Below, piece by piece: positions 26,045 to 35,476 of a DNA stretch of 64,000 nucleotides (its first letter is position 1; the number at the start of each line of letters is the position of its first letter). The translations under genes and the position numbers were made by a program. Source of the DNA: Paenibacillus hamazuiensis (GTDB lineage: Bacteria; Bacillota; Bacilli; Paenibacillales; NBRC-103111); NCBI RefSeq assembly GCF_023276405.1, contig NZ_JALRMO010000001.1, positions 5,577,001-5,641,000 on the forward strand, read 5' to 3'. A model generated the notes under the pieces. The model saw nothing but the letters and a program-made list of their open reading frames with translations, had not been told where the DNA came from and made no database searches.

Positions 26045-27358
26045 ATGAGATCGTTTTGGAAGCGGGTGCCAGTTTTGCCGGCTGCCTTTTGCGGCATCGG
26101 CATCGTTTTGGCCGTAACGGACCTCTTCGTATTGCTCCTGAAGCGTAGTTCCACTGCCGTACATCCTCTCGAACCGGCCATCGCACTTTTGCTGATCGCC
26201 ATATTCGGCGCGCTGCCGTATGTTTGTTTTCGGCTTAACGAGCGGAGCGATCGCACGGTCTGCCGGCTGCGCACGGAAAATTTAATGCTGCTTCATTCCA
26301 TCGCCGACGGAGCATGCGGAATCGATGCGAAGCGGAATGCGATTTTTTGGAATGAAGCTGCCGAAAACATGACCGGCTACAGCACGGAAGATGTGCTCGG
26401 CAGGCCGATTCACGAATTGCTCCAGCCTACGAAAGCGGACAATCCCCCCCGTCCCGCAGAGGAAAATGGGCTGTACCGCGCTATTTGCAGCGAGGACTAC
26501 CGCGTTTTGCCAAAAGAGCTGTTTTTGCGTAAGGACGGCACTCTGGTTCCCGTCGAATGCAGGGTCATTCCCGTGACAGAGCCGCACACCCGCCAAATTC
26601 TCGGCACCGTCGTTACGTTCCGGGATATTACCGACAAAAAGAAAACCGAAGAGCTGCTCGCCAAGGCGGAACGACTCTCCGTCGTCGGTCAGCTCGCCGC
26701 TGGCGTCGCCCACGAAATCCGCAACCCGCTCACGGCGTTAAAAGGATTTTCCCAGCTGCTGCGCACCAAAAAAGAAACACCCCCGGATTACGTCGATATT
26801 ATGCTGGGGGAGCTGGAAAGAATCGAGTTTATCGTGAACGAATTTTTATTCGTGGCCAACCCGCGAATCGTCGATTTTCGCCCGAAAAGATTGGCCGCCG
26901 TTCTGGAGAGCACACTTGTGCTGATGGAGCCGGAAGCGCTGCTTTATAACGTGGAGTTTCGTTTTTTTCCGGCCGCGGAACTGCCTGACATTTGGATGGA
27001 TGAAGGACGTTTGAAGCAGGTGTTCGTTCATGTTTTGAAAAATGCGATCGAGGCGATGCCTTCCGGCGGGGTCGTTACGGTTGCGCTGCAGAAGGATGCC
27101 AAGGAGGAGGCGATTAAAATCCGTTTTCAGGACGAGGGCGTCGGGATGGACAAGAGCAGAATCGAGAAGCTGGGAGAGCCTGTCTATACGACCAAGGAGA
27201 AAGGAACGGGCCTCGGCTTGATGGTCAGCATCAAAATCATCGAAGCCCACCGCGGCCATCTCTTGATCCACAGCAAACCCGGCATCGGGACGACGGTAGA
27301 GATCACGCTGCCGGCGGAGGCTCCGCCGGAGCTTACGCAGCGATTTAATCGAGCCTGA
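26045..27358 (+). CDS. PAS-domain sensor histidine kinase (Kin/sporulation-kinase type)
   Basis: The 437-aa protein has two N-terminal membrane helices (about 10-33 and 42-62), a PAS domain (about 75-200, with TGYSTEDVLGRP and the PAC-like VTFRDITDKKK), a HisKA domain with the phospho-acceptor in AAGVAHEIRNPLTALKG, and an HATPase with DEGVGMDKS and GTGLGLMVS. The layout is that of the KinA/KinB/KinE-like kinases feeding Spo0A or similar regulators. No response regulator is adjacent. The ATG has AAAGGAG nine bases upstream. Its last 14 bases overlap the end of the convergent nitroreductase gene. Confidence 0.9.
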   Translation: MRSFWKRVPVLPAAFCGIGIVLAVTDLFVLLLKRSSTAVHPLEPAIALLLIAIFGALPYVCFRLNERSDRTVCRLRTENLMLLHSIADGACGIDAKRNAIFWNEAAENMTGYSTEDVLGRPIHELLQPTKADNPPRPAEENGLYRAICSEDYRVLPKELFLRKDGTLVPVECRVIPVTEPHTRQILGTVVTFRDITDKKKTEELLAKAERLSVVGQLAAGVAHEIRNPLTALKGFSQLLRTKKETPPDYVDIMLGELERIEFIVNEFLFVANPRIVDFRPKRLAAVLESTLVLMEPEALLYNVEFRFFPAAELPDIWMDEGRLKQVFVHVLKNAIEAMPSGGVVTVALQKDAKEEAIKIRFQDEGVGMDKSRIEKLGEPVYTTKEKGTGLGLMVSIKIIEAHRGHLLIHSKPGIGTTVEITLPAEAPPELTQRFNRA

Positions 27359-28079
27359 ATCCCATCTCTTCGATAAACGAGCGCATATGGGCCCGTACCG
27401 CCTTTTCGTATTTGGCGGCCATCTCCTGAGTCCAGGTCGTACTCTTTTTACCTCCCGTTCGCTCCAAGTAATACTGCTTCATCGTTTCGTCGTAGACGTC
27501 CAGCGCTTCACCGTACCGCTCATCGTTATACGTATTTTCGTGATATACCGCAGCCATCGGCAGACGGGGCCTCACGGACGGCTCCTGATCCGGGTAACCG
27601 ACGCACATGCCGAACACCGGGTACACCAGCTCGGGCAGCTTCAGCAGACGGCTAACCTCAAGGGGCTTGTTGCGAAGGCTGCCGATGTACACGATGCCGA
27701 GGCCCATCGATTCCGCGGCAATTGCAGCGTTTTGCGAAGCCAGCGCCGCATCGACCGTGGCGACGATAAAGTTTTCCAGCAGCCCGTGCACCATCTCCGT
27801 TTGCTGCTTTTCGCAGGCGAGCCGCAGCCGGTGCAGATCCGCGCACCATACCAAAAACAGCGGACAACTTGCAACATACGCCATTCCGCTGAGCGCGGCC
27901 AGCTCGTCTTTCATCGCCTGATCCGTCACGCCGATGATGCTGTAGGCCTGGACGTTGCTCGAGGTGGAAGCCATCTGCGCCGAACGGACGATAGCCTCAA
28001 TCTGCTCTCGATCTATGTTTTGCTGCGTAAACTTGCGAATGGAACGGTGGCCCTGCAGCAGCTGAACGACCGGATTCAT
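27345..28079 (-). CDS. NAD(P)H-dependent FMN nitroreductase (NfsA/NfrA type)
   Basis: The 244-aa protein has the nitroreductase start HRSIRKFTQQNIDREQIE, the FMN-binding segments STSSNVQAYS and QNAAIAAESMGLGIVYIG, and the C-terminal region GGKKSTTWTQ typical of NfsA/NfrA flavin reductases. It would use NADPH and FMN in the cytoplasm on quinones or nitro compounds. The ATG at 28079 (GAGGAGG upstream) overlaps the TetR stop by four bases, so both are co-translated. Confidence 0.9.
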   Translation of the reverse strand: MNPVVQLLQGHRSIRKFTQQNIDREQIEAIVRSAQMASTSSNVQAYSIIGVTDQAMKDELAALSGMAYVASCPLFLVWCADLHRLRLACEKQQTEMVHGLLENFIVATVDAALASQNAAIAAESMGLGIVYIGSLRNKPLEVSRLLKLPELVYPVFGMCVGYPDQEPSVRPRLPMAAVYHENTYNDERYGEALDVYDETMKQYYLERTGGKKSTTWTQEMAAKYEKAVRAHMRSFIEEMGFRLD

Positions 28080-28681
28080 GATTGTTCCTCCTCGGTAGGT
28101 ATTTGTAATGCCTTGGAAATGACCTGCCAAATCAGATCGGGATATTGCTCGATCAGCTTGTCCCGATCCTGCAGCAACGAAGCGATGCCATTTATTTTTT
28201 TGTGTGACAATGCCACGCCCATCATGATCACAAGCGCTCCGTCAAGCGACTCGAACCGAAACAAGCCTTGCTCCCTTCCCTTCTCCAAAAGATCCCTCAC
28301 CTTTTTCCACAGCGGCAGCGTGTAGATCTTCATATACTCCGCCCGGGAGGAATTCGACAGATGGGCCCGCTCTATAATTGTGCTGATTTCGGGATCCTTG
28401 AGGCTAAATAAAACCACCTCGCCCAGCAGCAGCTTAAGTCCGGCCACCGGTTCGTCCGGCACCTCGCTGAGCCGGTCGATCGTGTTCTCCTTGAAAAATC
28501 GCTCCAGTACTGCTTGATACACCTTTTCCTTACCGCCGAAATGATAGGAAACCAGAGCGACATTCGCTCCGGCTTCCTCGCAAATTTGCCTGACGCTCGT
28601 TCCGTCAAAGCCATGCTCCGCAAACAGCTTCTTCGCGGCCAGCAAAATCCGTTGTTTGATGTCTGACTCGTTCAGTGCCAT
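28076..28681 (-). CDS. TetR-family transcriptional repressor
   Basis: The 201-aa protein has a TetR helix-turn-helix at residues 8-55 (ILLAAKKLFAEHGFDGTSVR, ANVALVSYHFGGKEK) and a C-terminal ligand domain. AAGGGG stands seven bases before the ATG. It lies 98 bp after the membrane permease gene and overlaps the nitroreductase gene, so it is probably co-transcribed and acts on the paired operators at 29962-29990. Confidence 0.9.
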   Translation of the reverse strand: MALNESDIKQRILLAAKKLFAEHGFDGTSVRQICEEAGANVALVSYHFGGKEKVYQAVLERFFKENTIDRLSEVPDEPVAGLKLLLGEVVLFSLKDPEISTIIERAHLSNSSRAEYMKIYTLPLWKKVRDLLEKGREQGLFRFESLDGALVIMMGVALSHKKINGIASLLQDRDKLIEQYPDLIWQVISKALQIPTEEEQS

Positions 28682-28779
28682 AACAATCCCCTTACTTTCG
28701 CGCTTATTCCTTAACGGTAGCCGGTATCGTTACATCCATTATGCTTGTTCGCCGGAACGTATGCAAGCGGATTCAGCCC

Positions 28780-29934
28780 CTACGCTTTGGCCGGCTGCAC
28801 AGCAGGCACCGCCTGACGCTGCCTGCGCAGTCCGGTTGCCGCCGCCGCAACGGCGATCGCCGTCAGCATGATAACAATGAGCGCCCATACGCTGCTTTGC
28901 ACGGAAGGGCCGCCGAAGAGCAGATTCATCAGTCCCTCCACCGCATAAGTCGCGGGCAAATATTCGCTGATTCCTCTGTAAAATCCGGAAAGCAGCTCGC
29001 GGGGGACCATCGCGCCAGAGGATACAAGCTGAACCGACAGCATCGTAATGTTAAACAGCATGCCGGCGTTGCCGAAGATCATCAGAAACATTTGCGAGAA
29101 AAACATAAACGTCAGCAAAAACAGCGATTCGAACAGCCACAGCGAAAGAAATCCGGTGACGGTTTGGCCGCCGAGAGCAAGCACGAACGCAGATCCGACG
29201 AGCGCAATCGCGAAGGCGGATACGATGTTAATGACCGCACGGGCTGCGAACTTCTGCCATTTGCCGACGGAGCCACCCAGCATGATCGACGATTGATGCA
29301 CGTTCATGCCCATGATCATCGCGCCCACAAAAGATGCGAGCACAAGCATCATCGGGATCATCTGGTTGGCCGTCCCCTTAACGGTATTCGAAAATTGGAA
29401 ATCCGAAACGACCTTTTCCGCCAAACCTTGCGCCATGCCCTGAGCCTGCTGGGCCGGAACGTTCGCCTGCGTCAAAACCGCCTGAGCGCCCTGCGCGACC
29501 GCCTCTTTGTTGACCGTTGCCGTAACGCCGCTTGCTACGCTTTGCATGATGCTTTTGATCAGCGACGGGTTCGATTCGTTGATCGCATATTCGATCGGGG
29601 CTTTCTCGCCCGGCGTTTGCAGCGCTTTGGAGAAGTTTTGCGGAATATGCATAACCATCTGCACCTCACGGGCTTCCAGTTTCGCCTTCGCCTGCTCCAG
29701 GCTGCTTTCCGGCTGCACGGCAAACGGCAGGCTCGCGGCCAGGTTATCCGCCACCTTCTTGCCCATGCCCGCATCCTCGTTTACGACGGCGATGCGAAGC
29801 TGATTCGTGCGGTCGCTCACTCCGGCGTAACCGGTCATCCAGATGACGCTGAAAATAATCTGGAACATCAGCGCGGTCACGATGCCGATGATTGTCGTCG
29901 GTTTTTTCAAAAAAGCTTGAATCGTTTGTTGCAT
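28780..29934 (-). CDS. YhgE/Pip-type ABC-2-like membrane protein (DUF3533-like)
   Basis: The 384-aa protein has an N-terminal helix (FLKKPTTIIGIVTALMFQII), a long extracytoplasmic region with LRIAVVNEDAG at its start, and five C-terminal helices. This is the layout of YhgE/Pip and ABC-2 permease-like export proteins. It may export toxic compounds or a cell-envelope component. It is the first gene of the operon with the TetR repressor and the nitroreductase, has GGAG five bases before the ATG, and a consensus promoter with two operators. No ATPase gene is adjacent. Confidence 0.85.
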   Translation of the reverse strand: MQQTIQAFLKKPTTIIGIVTALMFQIIFSVIWMTGYAGVSDRTNQLRIAVVNEDAGMGKKVADNLAASLPFAVQPESSLEQAKAKLEAREVQMVMHIPQNFSKALQTPGEKAPIEYAINESNPSLIKSIMQSVASGVTATVNKEAVAQGAQAVLTQANVPAQQAQGMAQGLAEKVVSDFQFSNTVKGTANQMIPMMLVLASFVGAMIMGMNVHQSSIMLGGSVGKWQKFAARAVINIVSAFAIALVGSAFVLALGGQTVTGFLSLWLFESLFLLTFMFFSQMFLMIFGNAGMLFNITMLSVQLVSSGAMVPRELLSGFYRGISEYLPATYAVEGLMNLLFGGPSVQSSVWALIVIMLTAIAVAAAATGLRRQRQAVPAVQPAKA

Positions 29935-29961
29935 GGTTTCTCCACTCCTCTTTCTTTAAAT

Positions 29962-29990
29962 AAACATTTGTTTTAATTAAACGTTTGTTT
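29962..29990. promoter_or_regulatory. Paired palindromic operators, probably for the TetR repressor
   Basis: Two copies of AAACNTTTGTTT (29962-29973 and 29979-29990) begin 17 bases apart directly downstream of the -10 element. Each is nearly palindromic. Their position in the transcribed start region is typical of repressor sites. Assignment to the TetR encoded in this operon is inference. Confidence 0.7.
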
Positions 29991-29992
29991 AA

Positions 29993-30021
29993 AATATAAC
30001 AGCTCATTTGAAAGTTGTCAA
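29993..30021 (-). promoter_or_regulatory. Consensus sigma-A promoter of the yhgE-like/tetR/nitroreductase operon
   Basis: On the minus strand TTGACA (30016-30021) and TATATT (29993-29998) are separated by exactly 17 bp. The start of transcription would fall inside the paired operators. Confidence 0.85.
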
Positions 30022-30147
30022 CTATTGCCACAAATTATTATAAAGATATGAGTGCAAGATTCGTCGTCCGTCGTCACCCCCATGGACGAAGCGCTTGCCG
30101 CGCGCAAGCCGGTGCTGAACTGCTCCTGCGGATAATCCGAGCAAATG

Positions 30148-30207
30148 AAAAAACCACCGTTACTACAGTTAGTATAAAAACTGCTGCAACGGTGGTTTTG
30201 CTTTTTC
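30148..30207. terminator. Bidirectional rho-independent terminator
   Basis: A 12-bp stem (30150-30161 with 30188-30199, AAAACCACCGTT and its complement) with an inner CAGTT/AACTG stem is flanked by A-rich and T-rich runs. On the minus strand it terminates the glycosidase operon. The rest of the gap between 30022 and 30264 shows nothing else. Confidence 0.85.
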
Positions 30208-30264
30208 GCAACTGCCCGGGCAGGAACAAACTCAAACTTCATGGTACGAGTGTGAAGTCTCCTC

Positions 30265-32925
30265 TCAATTTTCCAGTATACCGATCACCCGGATGGGGCC
30301 TATGAGTCCGCTTGGTTCCTGCTGCGCAAAAGCCGACAGGAAGTCCCGCTGATCTTTCGCGAGCGTATTCGTCACTTCAATGACAAGCTTGTTTTTGCCC
30401 TTCCGTATAAGGCCGTTGATTTCCAAGCGGTAAGGAGGACAGATGCGTACCCCTGCATGTTCACCGTTCATCCATACTTCCGCCGTTTCATACACTTCAC
30501 CTAAATCAAGATGAGCTTGGTTCGCCGGTCCGTTCCATTCAAATTCCGTTTCATAACGGAAAGTTCCTGTAAATCGTGGCAAATAATCAGGGCCGCTCAT
30601 ATTCGTTAAATTCGTCAGCTTTCCCCATTCTTCGAATTGAGGATAATGTTCGGCATCGGCGGTCGAAACCGTCCATTCGCCTTTCAGCTCAATATCCGAA
30701 GAAATCGTATACCTCGGCGGCGCGGTATAACCTTCGAGATCGGGGCCATGGAGCAGGACGACGGATTCGTACGGATGGAGATCAAGCTGCACCTTGTTCG
30801 CGCCGTTCACCTTTTTTACATTCAATCCGATCAACCGATTCAGAAAGGCGTCATATGCATATACATCACCTTCGATAGGCAAAACAATCTCCGTATGAAT
30901 GGTTTGATGCGGATGTTCATTAAAGAACATAAAAACATCCAAATTTTTATGAGCATAATGATAATTCCGAAGATACGGTTCGTATTTTTCGACTCTAATA
31001 TCGTAATGTCCGTCTGCAATAAGCTCTTGCGCCAGCTTGTCCAAGGCTGCAAGTTTAACATTCCGGTGATTGGCAAGACTGGACAGTTCGGCAGAAATAT
31101 CATCGCCCTCGCTCGACCGCAGCGGCAGCCCGTCAACAAAGCGAACGGCTATTCCTTGTTCGGCAAAGTGGAGCAAACGCCGAACCATCGCCGCCGGAAG
31201 CGCTTCTGCATAAGGCACGATCAGGCACTCGTAATCCTCGCGATTGACGTGCAGCTTGCCGGCTTTCACGCTCGCCGTTTCCACAAGAACATCGACGGGA
31301 AGAACGTCGCAGTCGATCTGATGCTGCATCAATTTTTTCACGGGCTTGTGAAAATACATCGATTCCCCGGACCATTCGGCTTCGGCATGATATAGAACGG
31401 CTGCGGTCGCCACATGCCTTCCGCCCGAAATCAGGTGGCTGATCCGATTCATATATCGATTTAAATGCTTATAGTGGCGGTACTGCGGATTTTTCCCGCT
31501 CGCATACATATGCGGCGGACAATCCGGATCCGGAAATGCTTTCTGAGTAAAGGCATGCGGGACAAAATAATTGACCCCGCGAACGAGCATATGGTCGGTG
31601 ATCCATTTCATCAGCTTGAGGCCTTCCGCCCAGCCATACGCCCCATATACTTCACACATCGTCCGGCCCCGTTTTTTCGGATCGATGTGTCCAAGAGACA
31701 CGCCAAGCTTGGCGAGGCCATAGTGGTAAAATTCACTATCCGTCTCACCACTCGTCGGTTGGCGGAAAGACATTTCATCGAAGCCGGGAACGATTTGCCA
31801 CAGCACCACATCGATGCCCGACATGTCTTGTCCCCAGAGCGAGCGGAAGAAGTGTCCGGTCCCGGGGCCAAGCCTGGCGTGAACGTTGTTATCTTCAAGT
31901 ACGTGTCCGATGTATTCTACTCCACGGGCTCGGCACCATGCTCCGATTTGGCTGCAGAAGTTTTCCGCGTAGAGCTTGCTGACGATATTCATATAGGCGT
32001 ACCGGACGATATTCGACTGTTCTCCCGCATCATGCCAGAGGAGATACAGCTGCTTCCGGTAGTCTTCACCGAGCGCCTGCTCAAGCAAGTCCGGCATTTC
32101 CCTGCTCCAGGGAAGCGGCACTCCCTGTTTTCCAGGCTTCGAATTGAAATCAAAGGTCGTCTTATCATTGTAAAATCCGGGTTCATCCGAGAAAAATCCG
32201 GCAAACGTCTTTCCGAAATCGGCCTTATATCGTTCATAAACCGTCTCATAAACCGTATCGATCAGAATACGTACGGAATCCCGATCCAGCGGGTTCAAAT
32301 AATCTTCCTGCTGCTGGCTGCCGCCATCCTTATTTTCCGAAATAATAAAGACTCGCCAATACCCTTCAGGGATATCCCAATAAAGGATGCCGTCATGCAC
32401 AAGTTCGGTGATGTCGATACTGTCACCCGTCAACGATCCATCAGCCGGATTTCGGCGGACCGCGACAACGGAAATCAGCTTATTTTTGCCGCTCGCTTTT
32501 TGCGGATGAGAGATGGTCGGCCGAAGCCCGCTCATCAGCAAAGTATCCAGCAGCAGAGATGTCCCTTGCGCAGGACCGACGGTATCGATATAACGTTCGC
32601 CCAAAAACTTGCGATGAAGCTCTTCCGGAGCCTCCTTCACCTTGCCTGCCGCATGTCCCGTTGGAAAATGATCGTCATCCAGCAGCCAAACCTTCATGCC
32701 GCGCTTTCGGGCTTCATCCATAATGATGTCCATATCCGTCCACCATTTCGGCCCGAGAAAATCCGGATGAGGCCGGGCTTCGATGCAAACGGCTCCAATC
32801 CCGGCTTCATGAACGCGGGCCATCTCTTCCCGAATCACCTGCTCTTCTTCTCCATGCTGCCACAGAAAAGGCAGGATATAGTTATGTTCCTGCCCTTCCA
32901 GCACTTCCTTTAGACGATTGCTCAC
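30265..32925 (-). CDS. Glycoside hydrolase, GH106/alpha-L-rhamnosidase-like
   Basis: The 886-aa protein has a TIM-barrel-like N-terminal half. Typical segments are ARVHEAGIGAVCIEARPHPD, RKRGMKVWLLDDDHFPTGHA and FFSDEPGFYN, in the style of GH106-related glycosidases. It ends in a GH2-type sugar-binding beta-sandwich (DLGEVYETAEVWMNGEHAGV, RKGKNKLVIEVTNTL). No signal peptide is seen, so it should work in the cytoplasm on imported oligosaccharides. I chose GTG 32925, which has AGGAAGG eight bases upstream, over TTG 32955. It follows the binding-protein gene by 63 bp and ends before a terminator. Exact substrate and family number are not certain. Confidence 0.68.
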   Translation of the reverse strand: MSNRLKEVLEGQEHNYILPFLWQHGEEEQVIREEMARVHEAGIGAVCIEARPHPDFLGPKWWTDMDIIMDEARKRGMKVWLLDDDHFPTGHAAGKVKEAPEELHRKFLGERYIDTVGPAQGTSLLLDTLLMSGLRPTISHPQKASGKNKLISVVAVRRNPADGSLTGDSIDITELVHDGILYWDIPEGYWRVFIISENKDGGSQQQEDYLNPLDRDSVRILIDTVYETVYERYKADFGKTFAGFFSDEPGFYNDKTTFDFNSKPGKQGVPLPWSREMPDLLEQALGEDYRKQLYLLWHDAGEQSNIVRYAYMNIVSKLYAENFCSQIGAWCRARGVEYIGHVLEDNNVHARLGPGTGHFFRSLWGQDMSGIDVVLWQIVPGFDEMSFRQPTSGETDSEFYHYGLAKLGVSLGHIDPKKRGRTMCEVYGAYGWAEGLKLMKWITDHMLVRGVNYFVPHAFTQKAFPDPDCPPHMYASGKNPQYRHYKHLNRYMNRISHLISGGRHVATAAVLYHAEAEWSGESMYFHKPVKKLMQHQIDCDVLPVDVLVETASVKAGKLHVNREDYECLIVPYAEALPAAMVRRLLHFAEQGIAVRFVDGLPLRSSEGDDISAELSSLANHRNVKLAALDKLAQELIADGHYDIRVEKYEPYLRNYHYAHKNLDVFMFFNEHPHQTIHTEIVLPIEGDVYAYDAFLNRLIGLNVKKVNGANKVQLDLHPYESVVLLHGPDLEGYTAPPRYTISSDIELKGEWTVSTADAEHYPQFEEWGKLTNLTNMSGPDYLPRFTGTFRYETEFEWNGPANQAHLDLGEVYETAEVWMNGEHAGVRICPPYRLEINGLIRKGKNKLVIEVTNTLAKDQRDFLSAFAQQEPSGLIGPIRVIGILEN

Positions 32926-32988
32926 GGTATCATCCTTCCTTGTAATAACGGACAAGAGCCCCAGTTTTATAGGGCTCCGTCCTATTTC

Positions 32989-34554
32989 TTATTTCTTCTT
33001 CTTTGCATACCACTCGCGCGCTCGCTTCGTTACTTCGTCTCCGCCGCTGCTTTTCCATTTTTGAACGAATTCGTCAAATTTCTCGATCGGCCAGTCACCG
33101 ACAATAATCTTCGACATATATTCTTGGTAAAGCTTATGCGCCTGGATATCGGGGTAACCGTCATAGATCGAAGTAGGAATTCCATTGCCTGCGATCGTCT
33201 TCCCGTCTTTTTCCGCAACCGTCATCGCGTCAATCATCATCTGGGCAATCTTAGGTTCGTATGAATCCTGAATTGTTTTCGTGATCTGCTCTTTTGTAAT
33301 AATCGGGTATAATTCGCTTCCGATCAAATAGGTCATATCCGGACTTACCGGCAACAGTTTTTTCTTGCCATCCTTTACTTCATGATGCTCGCCTTCGATT
33401 CCGAAAAGAACAAAGTCACGATTCTCGGGTTTCGCATAAAACTCCAGGAGCTTCATCGCTTCCACAGCGTTTTTGGACGATTTTGGAATAGCCCATTGCA
33501 TACTGTTGATTTGCCAATTCGGAGTAAAGCCTTGGAACCCGTCCACCTTGGGCACGGCCATACCGACAATATTGGCATTCGGATTCACTTTAGACAAATT
33601 TTCGTTGAAGAATTTTTGGATACCATCCGTGACATGGTACCAGCTTCCGATCTTGTCTTGCTGGACCTTTGCTTTCCAAGTCTGTTCTTTATTCAAGAAC
33701 GTTTCATTATCCAGCAATTTTTCTTTGTAAAGCTCGTGGGCAAATTTAATGGCTTCTTTCATATTCGAAGTTACTGCCGAATAGGTCAGTTCATTGTTGT
33801 ATACATCCCAAACCGGGTAACCTTCGATCGTTGCAACGCCATACATCAGAAACAATTGATCCATCCAACGCCCAAGTTCCCTTCCGCTGGTCGGAATCTC
33901 GTCCGCTTTGCCGTTGCCATTGGGATCTTGATCGCGGAATGCCTTCAGGACGGCAACATATTCGTCCTTCGTTGTCGGAACCTTCAGGTTTACCTTGTCC
34001 AACCAATCTTTGCGAATCAGTGAAGTGTACCTTGGGTACAAATTGACTCTAGGTATGAAATAGATTTTTCCATCCGGAGAGTTAGCACGTATGGAATCCC
34101 ATACATCCTTGGGGATGGTCTGATACAAAGTAGGCGCATACTTTGGCAGCAGATCATCCAGGGCAAGCAAAGCGCCTTGCTTCAGCAGCGTATCTTCAAC
34201 TCCCTTAGGCAGGAACAAATCCGGAAGTTCATTTGCCGCCATCTTGACGTTTAATCCTTTCGTAAAGTCGGTACCGCCATTCCATGGCAGCGTTTCCGCT
34301 TTGATTGAAATCCCTGTTTTCTCCGTAACGTATTGAATCTGTTTATCGCTTGGCCCGGGCATTTTCCCATAATCGCTATACATGAGGATGCTGACTGTCT
34401 TGATTCCCTTGTTCTGTTCAGTCTCGGAAGCATTTCCAGCTGCTTTGTCACTTTCACCTGAACTTGTGGTTGTACAGCCTGCCGCTGTTAAGGCTAGCAA
34501 TGATCCTGCCGTTAACATTGCGACCATACGTTTCGTTGTTGATTGTATTGCCAT
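32989..34554 (-). CDS. Sugar ABC transporter substrate-binding lipoprotein
   Basis: The 521-aa protein has a lipoprotein signal (LTAAGC) and a type-1 periplasmic-binding fold with the DPNGNGKADEIP insert common in LplA-type proteins. It would deliver an oligosaccharide to the two permeases encoded just upstream. The ATG at 34554 has AAGGGG eight bases before it. No ATPase gene is present; such operons usually share the MsmX-type ATPase encoded elsewhere. Confidence 0.92.
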   Translation of the reverse strand: MAIQSTTKRMVAMLTAGSLLALTAAGCTTTSSGESDKAAGNASETEQNKGIKTVSILMYSDYGKMPGPSDKQIQYVTEKTGISIKAETLPWNGGTDFTKGLNVKMAANELPDLFLPKGVEDTLLKQGALLALDDLLPKYAPTLYQTIPKDVWDSIRANSPDGKIYFIPRVNLYPRYTSLIRKDWLDKVNLKVPTTKDEYVAVLKAFRDQDPNGNGKADEIPTSGRELGRWMDQLFLMYGVATIEGYPVWDVYNNELTYSAVTSNMKEAIKFAHELYKEKLLDNETFLNKEQTWKAKVQQDKIGSWYHVTDGIQKFFNENLSKVNPNANIVGMAVPKVDGFQGFTPNWQINSMQWAIPKSSKNAVEAMKLLEFYAKPENRDFVLFGIEGEHHEVKDGKKKLLPVSPDMTYLIGSELYPIITKEQITKTIQDSYEPKIAQMMIDAMTVAEKDGKTIAGNGIPTSIYDGYPDIQAHKLYQEYMSKIIVGDWPIEKFDEFVQKWKSSGGDEVTKRAREWYAKKKK

Positions 34555-34609
34555 GTTTCCGACCCCTTTCGTTTCGCATTAATTTATATATTAAGCTTTA
34601 AGCCTAATA

Positions 34610-35476
34610 TCATTCCTTCACTGAGCCGAGCGTTGCGCCTTTAACAAAATATTTTTGAATGAACGGATACACCAGAATGATGGGAATTGTAGCAACGATA
34701 ATCGCAGCAGACTCGATCGTCTGCGTGTTATACTCAAGCGTCCCTGCAACCCGGATGTCGACAAGACCTTCCGATTCCGTGATGAACTCCCTCAGCTTTA
34801 ATTGCAAGGGATACAACTTTTTATCCGTAATGAAGAGAACCGCATGGTAAAATAGATTCCAGTAAGAGACAGCCATAAATAATCCAACCGTTGCCAGTAC
34901 AGGTTTGGATAACGGCATAACAACTTGCAGCAGAATCTGATAGGCATGTGCACCGTCCATATGTGCCGCTTCCTCAAGCTCGTGGGGCAATTGTCTGAAG
35001 AAAGTTACGACAAGCATTAAATTAAACACATGAATAAGACTCGGGATGATCAAAGCAAGCATGCTGTTATAAAATCCGTAACTCTTCAAGACAAGAAAGT
35101 AAGGTATCATCGGTGGCTTGAAGATCATCGTTAAAATGACAGCTAATAATACAATTTTCCGAATCACGAATGCTTTCTTCGTCAGAGGATAAGCCAATAG
35201 ACAAGTTAGAAACAATCCAACAACAGTTCCGACAATGGTAACAAATACATTAACACCAAACGATTGCCACAAATCAGTGCGAGTTAAGATATGCTTCCAT
35301 GCCGAAATATTAAAGTCAACTGGCCATAAAAATACTTGTCTTCCCTCTGCCGCAACTTTAGAGCTAAGAGAAATTGCAGCTACATGGACAATCGGAAATA
35401 GCATCGTCAATGATAACAAAGCTAGTATGATGTAGTTTGCACTTGAGAAGACACGCTCCCCAAAACTCGTCTTCAT
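34610..35476 (-). CDS. Carbohydrate ABC transporter permease, LplC/YtcP type
   Basis: The 288-aa protein has six membrane helices and the EAA loop ELEEAAHMDGAHAYQI, where the shared ATPase docks. It ends in KYFVKGATLGSVKE as usual for the family. Its start codon follows the stop of the partner permease with no gap, so the two are translated together. Confidence 0.93.
   Translation of the reverse strand: MKTSFGERVFSSANYIILALLSLTMLFPIVHVAAISLSSKVAAEGRQVFLWPVDFNISAWKHILTRTDLWQSFGVNVFVTIVGTVVGLFLTCLLAYPLTKKAFVIRKIVLLAVILTMIFKPPMIPYFLVLKSYGFYNSMLALIIPSLIHVFNLMLVVTFFRQLPHELEEAAHMDGAHAYQILLQVVMPLSKPVLATVGLFMAVSYWNLFYHAVLFITDKKLYPLQLKLREFITESEGLVDIRVAGTLEYNTQTIESAAIIVATIPIILVYPFIQKYFVKGATLGSVKE

Noticed and set aside
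30030-30242. Short ORFs on both strands around the terminator at 30148-30207
   Set aside because: They lack ribosome binding sites and span a terminator hairpin.
31465-32913. Plus-strand ORF (482 codons) opposite the glycosidase
   Set aside because: The composition is unlike protein, and the opposite strand has operon context, a ribosome binding site and recognisable glycosidase segments.
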